Shown here: in pieces, positions 5,740 through 10,162 of the stretch
How the letters are laid out: each line of letters starts with the position of its first letter
Numbering within the stretch: position 1 is the first letter of the stretch
Source: Syntrophobacterales bacterium
GTDB lineage: Bacteria > Desulfobacterota > Desulfobaccia > Desulfobaccales > 0-14-0-80-60-11
Assembly (NCBI GenBank): GCA_023229795.1
Contig: JALNYP010000100.1
Coordinates: forward strand, 1-10,162
Length of the DNA: 10,162 nt
Direction: 5' to 3'
The notes under the pieces: model-generated
What the model saw: only the letters and a program-made list of their open reading frames with translations
What the model was told of the DNA's origin: nothing
The model's database searches: none
Position numbers and translations under genes: made by a program

Positions 5740-6482
5740 CAGACATGTCCCAGGTAAAGCAGGTCGGCCCCGGAAATGATGAGGATCTGGCCGCGCTCCG
5801 GGTTTTTATTGGGATAGGCGTGCCAGTGTTCCGGGTTTTGAGTCAGACCGCCGGAGACCGTGGTCAGCACCAGCGTTTCGCCCCGAGCCTCCGGGGGGCG
5901 ATAGGTCAGGATCTGACCGTGGTTAAGGAAGGCAAAAAGCACCGTTTCGTTGGCCAGGAAGAAGGCATATTCCCCGGGGTACTGGGTGATGAGCTTTTTG
6001 CAGGTCACGGTTAGGCCCTGGTAAAGGCTGCTCCCGGGCCAGTCGGCCAGTTGTCCTTCCAGTCCGTCCCGGACGAACTCGAAAACCCGCGAGGCCAGGA
6101 GGGGCTCCCGCATCAAGGGCCGGACGCTGTTGTAGGCAAAGCCTTTCGGGGCCTCCCCGGTGAAACTGAAGAGCCAGTGGTGCTCCAGGAAGTGATCGGT
6201 GAGAGGTTGGGCCTGGGATTCCTGCTGATGCCCGCTCTTGGGGCAGCGGATGTGGGAGATGATGATGCGGCTGCCGATCACCCGGGCCAGGCGCTGGAAA
6301 CTGTCGTGCACGTGGTTGCCGGCGTAAATGCCTTCGCAGGATTTTTCGATGTGCACCTGGCCTTCCCGGAAAAATCCGATCCCCCAGCCGCTCATGTTGG
6401 CCCGGGCCTTATCGGCAAACAGCGGCAGGTATTCCTGGGCGGTGTAGTGCTGCCCCGCTGACATGGCGAAGAGTTCACACAT
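5739..6482 (-). CDS. class II glutamine amidotransferase-like paralogue, degenerate active site
   Basis: A 247-residue protein collinear with the gene that follows it: MCELFAMSAG against MCDLFALSAA, SGWGIGFFRE against HGWGIGFFRH, SFQRLARVIGS against SFQRLTRVVNS, and YPGEYAFFLAN against YPGEYNFLLTN. Cys2 and the SHIR Arg79 are kept. The AHNG signature is SFTG at 106-109, so both the His and the oxyanion Asn are changed, and HPF is QPL at 92-94. Glutamine hydrolysis may therefore be impaired or altered, and it may act as a structural or regulatory partner of its paralogue. AGGAG lies 7 nt before the ATG. The first 8 nt overlap the end of the kinase-like gene (ATGTGTGA). The pair most likely arose by tandem duplication. 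That the motif loss has functional consequences is an inference. Confidence 0.8.
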   Translation of the reverse strand: MCELFAMSAGQHYTAQEYLPLFADKARANMSGWGIGFFREGQVHIEKSCEGIYAGNHVHDSFQRLARVIGSRIIISHIRCPKSGHQQESQAQPLTDHFLEHHWLFSFTGEAPKGFAYNSVRPLMREPLLASRVFEFVRDGLEGQLADWPGSSLYQGLTVTCKKLITQYPGEYAFFLANETVLFAFLNHGQILTYRPPEARGETLVLTTVSGGLTQNPEHWHAYPNKNPERGQILIISGADLLYLGHV

Positions 6483-7590
6483 GGTTTAACTCCTGTCCGC
6501 GCAGATTCAATCTGATCTTGCCCACCTTGACGAACCGCAGCCGGCTAACGGCCGCGGCGGCCAACGGGCTTAAGAGGGCCAGGGTCTCCGGATCAAAAGG
6601 TTCCGGGAGGATCAGCCCCAGACCCAGGGTGCGGCGCCTGCCGTCCAGGAGCCCCACCAGGCGGAATTGGTGCGCCGGCCAGGTGAGCCAGTGGACTTGG
6701 TTCCAAGCGCCCCGATCCCGTGCGATTTCTAGTAGTGGCGTTGCCGGGGTCTCCGCCAGCAGCAGCACCAGCCGGCAACCCTGGACCTCCCCATAGAGAG
6801 GCGTTACTCCCAGGCTCCGGCGGCAGTGGTCCAAATCCAAGGCACCCAGCGGGTCGCCGTGTCCCCAGGGCAGGCCATCCCAGACCAGGCTGCGCCAGGG
6901 CAGGGCCAGGCGGTAGGCCCCATGAAAATACCGGCGAAAACGCTCTTCCCGGTAGGCCCGGCGCTCCTCCGGAGCCTTGCGGAGCGCCCGGGAGGACGCC
7001 GGCAGGCGCAGGAGGGGCCAGTCCGGCGGGTCTTGGCCGCCCAGGCCCCGCAACAGGGGCTCCAATTCCCGGTCCCGCTGGAGGCCCAGGATCAGACCCG
7101 GGTGGAGCAGTTCCACCTGGGCCCGCTTCAGGATCAAGGCTCCGGCCCCTTGAACCAGGCCGCTGGTGTTCACCACCACCCGGGTGCAGCCCCGGGAGAC
7201 GGCCAGATCCACCAGGATCCGGCTGCCTACCGCCACCTCGAGAATCGCCCCCACCGGAGAAGTCTGGCCGATGAAATAAAGGCCATCGGGATTAAGCGCC
7301 TCATCCCCGGGGCGGCGGGGCGGAAAGAGGCCCAGCCCCAGGGTGGCGGGCGGCCCCAGATGGGACTGGCCCAGATCCAGATCCACCAAAGCGGTCTGCT
7401 GCCCGGCGGTGTAAGCCCGATACACCAGATAGCGGCACAGGGTGCTCTTGCCGGTATCCGGCGCCCCCAGGACCATGACCGGGCCGCCTTGCTGCACGAA
7501 GCGGCCAGCGGCGGCGTCCCATTCCGGCGAGACCTCCAAATCGTCCAGAAAGGGGAAGTAGTTCCGGGGTTGCGGTCCGTTGCCGTTCAT
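6475..7590 (-). CDS. Clp1/Grc3-like P-loop polynucleotide kinase homologue
   Basis: A 371-residue protein resembling the Clp1/Grc3/Nol9 RNA 5'-hydroxyl kinase family. After a short leader come a Walker A P-loop GAPDTGKST (42-50), a VDLDLGQSHLGPP motif (69-81; the family has DxDxGQ), FIGQTSPVG (106-114), and NTSGLVQGAG (141-150), matching the NTxGxxxGxG segment of Clp1. A C-terminal domain follows, ending in RFVKVGKIRLNLRGQEL. In archaea and eukaryotes these enzymes phosphorylate RNA 5'-OH ends with ATP; the bacterial relatives are little studied. The frame extends upstream to an ATG at 7650, but the ATG at 7590 has GGAG seven bases upstream, while the earlier one has no such site. The 3' end overlaps the next gene by 8 nt. 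Family assignment is good; RNA kinase activity is inferred. Confidence 0.8.
   Translation of the reverse strand: MNGNGPQPRNYFPFLDDLEVSPEWDAAAGRFVQQGGPVMVLGAPDTGKSTLCRYLVYRAYTAGQQTALVDLDLGQSHLGPPATLGLGLFPPRRPGDEALNPDGLYFIGQTSPVGAILEVAVGSRILVDLAVSRGCTRVVVNTSGLVQGAGALILKRAQVELLHPGLILGLQRDRELEPLLRGLGGQDPPDWPLLRLPASSRALRKAPEERRAYREERFRRYFHGAYRLALPWRSLVWDGLPWGHGDPLGALDLDHCRRSLGVTPLYGEVQGCRLVLLLAETPATPLLEIARDRGAWNQVHWLTWPAHQFRLVGLLDGRRRTLGLGLILPEPFDPETLALLSPLAAAAVSRLRFVKVGKIRLNLRGQELNHV
6490..6494 (-). promoter_or_regulatory. internal ribosome binding site of the first amidotransferase gene
   Basis: AGGAG lies within the last codons of the kinase-like gene, 7 nt before the amidotransferase ATG. It shows that the overlapping start is used and that translation is coupled. 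Confidence 0.7.
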
Positions 7591-7597
7591 CCGAGTG

Positions 7598-7601
7598 CTC
7601 C
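7598..7601 (-). promoter_or_regulatory. ribosome binding site deciding the kinase-like gene start
   Basis: GGAG on the minus strand with 7-nt spacing to the ATG at 7590. The alternatives at 7650 and 7632 lack a comparable site and would add a non-conserved Ser/Pro-rich leader. Confidence 0.5.
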
Positions 7602-7680
7602 GGTGGGACGGAGACTGTGGGACCGGGGACATCCCAATCCAGCCTATCATAATGAGGCCGGAGAGGGGAGGGGTGGAGGA

Positions 7681-7696
7681 GCGGTTGGCGAACCGC
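7681..7696. repeat. 6-bp hairpin between the CoA-transferase and kinase-like genes
   Basis: GCGGTT (7681-7686) and AACCGC (7691-7696) pair perfectly around a 4-nt loop. It lies 34 bp past the CoA-transferase stop on the minus strand. No U-tract follows, and I see no clear promoter in this 139-bp gap, so the kinase cluster may be read through from the CoA-transferase gene. Confidence 0.35.
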
Positions 7697-7729
7697 GCCT
7701 ACGTCACGGTTTCTCACCTCGCAACTTTT

Positions 7730-8464
7730 TTAATTCGGTTGCTGCAGCCGCGCCGCGAACAGGGGATAAGCCTGGGCCAGTTTCTCCCGCACCGGGCCAT
7801 ACAACAGGCGGCGGGCCTCCGGGTCCAGGGGTGGGGTTACCGGGACCTCAGCCGGCGCCTGGAAATCGAAGCCGGTAAGCTCGCTCACTTCCTCCAGGGT
7901 GACGCCGGGGTGGAGGCTGGCTAAGCGCGGGGCCTGGGGCGGGTCCAGGGCGAACACGCACTTGGGGGTTACCAGCCGCGTAATGCGGCCGGGGCGCTGC
8001 CAGGGGCTCAGTTCCGGCGTATAGCCCGGCGCGGTCAGGATATCGACCTGGGGGACCAGGCCCCGCGGCTCATGCGCGACCTTGAAGAGCACCAGCCGTT
8101 TGACCACATAGGCCAGAATGGCGGAGCCGGCCCCGCCGGGCAGGCGCACTTTAGGTTTTTCGTAAGTGCCGACGGCCATGAGATTGACGTTGCCCCGGCC
8201 GTCGATCTGGGCCCCGCTCAGGAAAAAGACGTCCAGCCGCCCGGCCTGGGCCAGGTCGAAAAACCCCTGCCATTCCCCCTCAAAGGGCCAATCCTCGCTT
8301 CCGGCCACGAAAACCTCGGCCCGGGGCGCATGGGTGGCCTTAGCCAGCCACAGGGCCGCGGCGGGCATGGGGGACAACGTCCCGCAGGCAGCCCAATCGC
8401 GGTCTTGCACCTGGGCGGCCAGGGCTCCGATCATCACCTCTTCACCAGGGGATAGGGAATTCAT
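7730..8464 (-). CDS. family I CoA-transferase beta-type subunit (GctB-like)
   Basis: A 244-residue protein of the family I CoA-transferase beta group (glutaconate/3-oxoacid type), which in complete enzymes moves CoA between acyl groups as an alpha-beta complex. Recognised features: PMPAAALWLAKATHAP (32-47), FFLSGAQIDGRGNVN (80-94), YEKPKVRLPGGAGSA and VDILTAPGY. GAQxDxxGNxN and KPKVRLPG are family hallmarks. The catalytic Glu normally lies in an E-S/N-G motif just after the HAP segment. Here that place reads FVAGSED (Ala54, Gly55), and the stretch before RLDVFFL looks shortened. No alpha subunit lies beside it. It may be inactive, divergent, or paired with a distant gene. The frame extends to an ATG at 8503, but those residues come from the repeat-containing spacer; the ATG at 8464 matches family N-termini. 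Neither start has a good Shine-Dalgarno. Confidence 0.75.
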   Translation of the reverse strand: MNSLSPGEEVMIGALAAQVQDRDWAACGTLSPMPAAALWLAKATHAPRAEVFVAGSEDWPFEGEWQGFFDLAQAGRLDVFFLSGAQIDGRGNVNLMAVGTYEKPKVRLPGGAGSAILAYVVKRLVLFKVAHEPRGLVPQVDILTAPGYTPELSPWQRPGRITRLVTPKCVFALDPPQAPRLASLHPGVTLEEVSELTGFDFQAPAEVPVTPPLDPEARRLLYGPVREKLAQAYPLFAARLQQPN

Positions 8465-8471
8465 AGGGTCA

Positions 8472-8592
8472 TTTTTGGTTTTTGGTAAATGAGAAAATAT
8501 CATTCAACCAGTCTGAATCTTTTTTAAGTCTTTAGCTCCTCAAAGCGCTAAGGCAGCATTTCTACGAAAAACGAAAAACCAAAAACGAAAAA
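8472..8592. repeat. heptanucleotide repeats in inverted arrangement
   Basis: From 8565 to 8592 the plus strand carries four units of exact period 7, C(G/C)AAAAA. At 8472-8485 two units of TTTTTGG occur, which is the complement of the same heptamer. TTTTTGGTTTTT at 8472-8483 and AAAAACCAAAAA at 8574-8585 form a perfect 12-bp inverted repeat with a 90-bp spacer. No gene is visible between the arms. The arrangement resembles the ends of a small non-coding repeat element; its nature is unknown. Confidence 0.6.
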
Positions 8593-8599
8593 CCGCCTT

Positions 8600-9529
8600 T
8601 TATCCTCCCACCACCATAACTTTCGTGCCTACGCAGCTCACCATGAAGTTGTCGGGGAAGGCCGCGGCCAGTTTGGTCAGCGCCCTGAAGCCGGTGCAGT
8701 GGCCCGCCATGATCAGTTCCGGGTTCAGGTCTTTCAGTCCCTGGATGGTGTGTTTAATCAGTTCATCGCCGCCGGGGGTGAGATGGAAGCCCCCCAGGAC
8801 CAGGGAGACTTTTTGGACCCCCGTGAGCTTCTGGGCGTACTTGACCATGTTGACGATGCCGGGGTGGCTGCAGCCGCCGATGACCACCAAACCGCGCCCT
8901 TCCACCACGGCTACCAGGGCCTGTTCATCGGGAAAGAGGTCCTGCTCATCCTGCCCGTTGACCTTGCGCCGGAAGCTGGGCAGTGGTTTCTCATAATCCG
9001 TGGTGGCCTCTACCGTGCCGGTGAGGAGGACCTGGTCCATGACTAGTTGGGGGCCCTCATTCTCACACGACTTGACGTTGGCGGCCGTCAACTGGTCCAG
9101 ATTCAGGACCCAGGGACCGATCCGGCCCCGGGGGGTAACCAGAACCTTGGGAAGAAAAACGTCTCTATGGAGATAAACTGGCAGAGGCCCGCCGGAGCGC
9201 TTGCCCAGGAATTCGTACAGCCCGCCGTAGTGGTCGGGATGGCCGTGGCTCACCACCACCGCGTCGATTTCATCCAGCCCGTGTTCCAGGGCCTCCAAAT
9301 TGTTGAACAGGGGCAAGGGGGAGTTGGCCGCATCCATGAGGATGCGGGTAAGCTTGCCTTGCTGGTTCAGGGTGATCAGGTAGGCCAGCCCATGGGCCGC
9401 CAGCAGGGGTTTTTTCAGACGGCCGGGGACCACCCGCTCGACGATGCCGGGCCGGGAAGGCTCAAAAACATCGAAGAAGTTATCCACCAGGATTTCTACG
9501 GTAACCGACTGGAGGGTGGGAATGTGCAT
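8600..9529 (-). CDS. MBL-fold metallo-hydrolase, COG1237 (MJ0296/RFAP-synthase-like)
   Basis: A 309-residue metallo-beta-lactamase-fold protein. The metal-binding motif is SHGHPDHYGG (H95, H97, D99, H100). Further family landmarks are GGCSHPGIVN (H222), GGFHLTPGG (H249) and AGHCTGFRAL (H277). The GCSHxGIVN and GHCTG motifs mark the subgroup annotated as '7,8-dihydropterin-6-methyl-4-(beta-D-ribofuranosyl)-aminobenzene-5'-phosphate synthase'-like, named from a methanopterin pathway enzyme. Most bacterial members have no tested substrate. Metal ligands appear complete and no signal peptide is seen, so it is likely an active cytosolic hydrolase. AGGAGG lies 5 nt before the ATG. It is divergent from the FmdB-type gene with a 200-bp gap, and the repeat-bearing spacer separates it from the CoA-transferase gene. 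The general class is certain; the reaction is not. Confidence 0.88.
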   Translation of the reverse strand: MHIPTLQSVTVEILVDNFFDVFEPSRPGIVERVVPGRLKKPLLAAHGLAYLITLNQQGKLTRILMDAANSPLPLFNNLEALEHGLDEIDAVVVSHGHPDHYGGLYEFLGKRSGGPLPVYLHRDVFLPKVLVTPRGRIGPWVLNLDQLTAANVKSCENEGPQLVMDQVLLTGTVEATTDYEKPLPSFRRKVNGQDEQDLFPDEQALVAVVEGRGLVVIGGCSHPGIVNMVKYAQKLTGVQKVSLVLGGFHLTPGGDELIKHTIQGLKDLNPELIMAGHCTGFRALTKLAAAFPDNFMVSCVGTKVMVVGG

Positions 9530-9534
9530 GAGAG

Positions 9535-9540
9535 CCTCCT
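9535..9540 (-). promoter_or_regulatory. ribosome binding site of the MBL-fold gene
   Basis: AGGAGG on the minus strand with 5-nt spacing to the ATG at 9529, which fixes the start. Confidence 0.8.
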
Positions 9541-9607
9541 TCAGAGATCAGGGGAACTTGGGCCCGGCCCGCGGCCAGCGGCGTCTCGCAGCCGATCGGG
9601 GTGGGAC

Positions 9608-9616
9608 TGTGGATAA
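9608..9616 (-). promoter_or_regulatory. perfect DnaA-box 9-mer (single)
   Basis: The minus strand reads TTATCCACA, the strict DnaA box, in the spacer between the divergent MBL-fold and FmdB-type genes. I saw no other exact copy in the window and no origin genes such as dnaA or dnaN. It could be a regulatory DnaA site or a chance match. It also overlaps the 9-bp palindrome GGATAATCC (9611-9619). Confidence 0.35.
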
Positions 9617-9666
9617 TCCGTACTTGGCCTTTGGGGAAAAATCTGTTAAGAATAAATGAATTTTCC

Positions 9667-9672
9667 TAAAAT
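9667..9672 (+). promoter_or_regulatory. possible -10 box for the fmdB-like gene
   Basis: TAAAAT matches five of six consensus bases and lies 58 bp before the start codon in an AT-rich patch. No good -35 stands at the expected distance (TGTTAA at 9644-9649 is poor). This is a tentative call. Confidence 0.3.
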
Positions 9673-9698
9673 TAGCGCCCCCGGGGGTGTCTTGTCAA
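9673..9698 (-). promoter_or_regulatory. possible minus-strand promoter with palindromic spacer for the MBL-fold gene
   Basis: A perfect -35 TTGACA (9698-9693 on the minus strand) is followed after 17-18 bp by CTAATTT, a poor -10. The spacer contains the 10-bp palindrome CCCCCGGGGG (9678-9687). If used, the transcript would carry a leader of about 140 nt before the MBL-fold gene. A repressor-type operator inside the spacer is conceivable. Confidence 0.3.
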
Positions 9699-9717
9699 GC
9701 AATTAGCTCAGCCCTTT

Positions 9718-9723
9718 AAGGAG
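9718..9723 (+). promoter_or_regulatory. ribosome binding site of the fmdB-like gene
   Basis: AAGGAG with 6-nt spacing to the ATG at 9730, confirming that start. Confidence 0.75.
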
Positions 9724-9729
9724 AGCCCC

Positions 9730-10020
9730 ATGCCCACCTATGAGTATAAGTGCAAGGATCACGGCCATATTTTTGAGGTCGAGCAGAAGATAAGCGATCC
9801 GCCCCTGACCACCTGCGAGATTTGCGGCGCCGAAGTGGAGCGCCTCATCGGCATGCCCACGATTTTCTGCAAAGACTCCGCTAACAGTCCTTATAAGAAG
9901 GACTTCCGGTCCGATCCCCACAAATGGGAGTCGGTGTGCGAATCGGCCTTCGGCGCCACCAAGAAGGACAAGGAAGAGATCAAGAAAAATTGGAATAAAA
10001 AAGACAGTACCTGGGTGTAG
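9730..10020 (+). CDS. FmdB-type zinc-ribbon protein
   Basis: A 96-residue protein, the only plus-strand gene in the window. It opens with MPTYEYKC and continues with HIFEVEQKISDPPLTTCEICGAEVERLIG, the FmdB / putative regulatory zinc-ribbon family pattern. Metal ligands would be C8, H11, C29 and C32. The first knuckle is CKDHG rather than the usual CxxCG, giving a Cys-His-Cys-Cys set. The C-terminal half (about 50-96) is charged and Lys-rich (KKDKEEIKKNWNKKD) and lacks a recognisable domain. The family name derives from a gene near formamidase/formylmethanofuran genes and its molecular role is poorly defined. It diverges from the MBL-fold gene, so shared control from the 200-bp spacer is possible. 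Family assignment is good; function is unknown. Confidence 0.85.
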   Translation: MPTYEYKCKDHGHIFEVEQKISDPPLTTCEICGAEVERLIGMPTIFCKDSANSPYKKDFRSDPHKWESVCESAFGATKKDKEEIKKNWNKKDSTWV

Positions 10021-10162
10021 TGGAGAGCAACAAAGATAGTCGGTAACCGCAGGCTTTACGGGCTGTTGCCCAAATCGGTTTATGAGGTTGTTTATTTTAT
10101 TGCCAAGATAATTTTTATGTCCCGAAAAACATCAATAACTAATGGTATTTATTGGCTATTAT
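10021..10162. other. AT-rich right edge, no gene seen
   Basis: After the fmdB-like stop the sequence becomes AT-rich. GGTAAC and GTTGCC near 10040-10076 could pair (6 bp with one wobble) around a loop of about 20 nt, but no U-tract follows directly, so I do not call a terminator. No reading frame of useful length is seen before the window ends. Confidence 0.4.

Noticed and set aside
5173..5757. Plus-strand frame antisense to the amidotransferases
   Set aside because: The amidotransferase reading has Cys2, HGWG, AHIR and AHNG motifs; the opposite frame has none.
7591..7650. Longer N-terminus for the kinase-like gene
   Set aside because: The added residues are Ser/Pro-rich and unlike the family, and the upstream ATG lacks a ribosome binding site, while 7590 has one.
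6826..7878. Plus-strand frame of 350 codons across the kinase-like gene
   Set aside because: It is antisense to the P-loop gene and runs across a gene boundary into the CoA-transferase gene. There is no motif and no supporting start site.
9608..9616. Replication origin
   Set aside because: Only one DnaA box was found, with no AT-rich unwinding region next to it and no origin-linked genes.

Overview
The window is about 10 kb of fairly GC-rich bacterial chromosome with eight protein genes on the minus strand and one on the plus strand. The gene set suggests a Gram-negative, probably anaerobic bacterium of the former Deltaproteobacteria (Desulfobacterota). It includes a PagL-type outer-membrane lipid A deacylase, a secreted DUF6600 protein, a Clp1/Grc3-like kinase, an anaerobe-type family I CoA-transferase subunit, a COG1237 metallo-hydrolase and an FmdB zinc ribbon. 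The lineage is an inference from gene content and nothing here proves it.

Layout from left to right: (1) 1-297 holds no gene but has two compact inverted repeats. (2) 356-937 (-) is a PagL-like acyloxyacyl hydrolase with its own sigma70-type promoter (984-1012) and a clear intrinsic terminator (298-336). (3) 1263-2549 (-) is enolase (eno), with a strong hairpin just past its stop and a hairpin-rich 147-bp upstream spacer. (4) 2696-4738 (-) is a secreted DUF6600 protein with a very long Pro/Gln-rich tail, preceded by a long leader and a perfect TATAAT box. (5) 4993-7590 (-) is a tightly coupled cluster: a Clp1/Grc3-like P-loop polynucleotide kinase homologue, then two tandem YafJ-like class II glutamine amidotransferases. 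Its genes overlap by 8 nt and 1 nt. (6) 7730-8464 (-) is a family I CoA-transferase beta-type subunit standing alone. (7) 8465-8599 is a spacer with heptanucleotide repeats in opposite orientations. (8) 8600-9529 (-) is an MBL-fold hydrolase of the MJ0296/dihydropterin-phosphate-synthase-like family, divergent from (9) 9730-10020 (+), an FmdB-type zinc-ribbon protein. The last 142 bases are AT-rich with no gene seen.

The most unusual content is the kinase-GATase-GATase cluster. The overlaps imply co-translation of an RNA-kinase-like ATPase with two paralogous amidotransferases. The first paralogue keeps the catalytic Cys2 but has lost the His-Asn-Gly oxyanion signature, while the second keeps it. 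This looks like an active/degenerate pair that could form a heterodimer. The CoA-transferase subunit also seems to lack the usual catalytic Glu motif and has no partner subunit beside it. The rest is housekeeping (enolase) or cell-envelope genes in separate transcription units.
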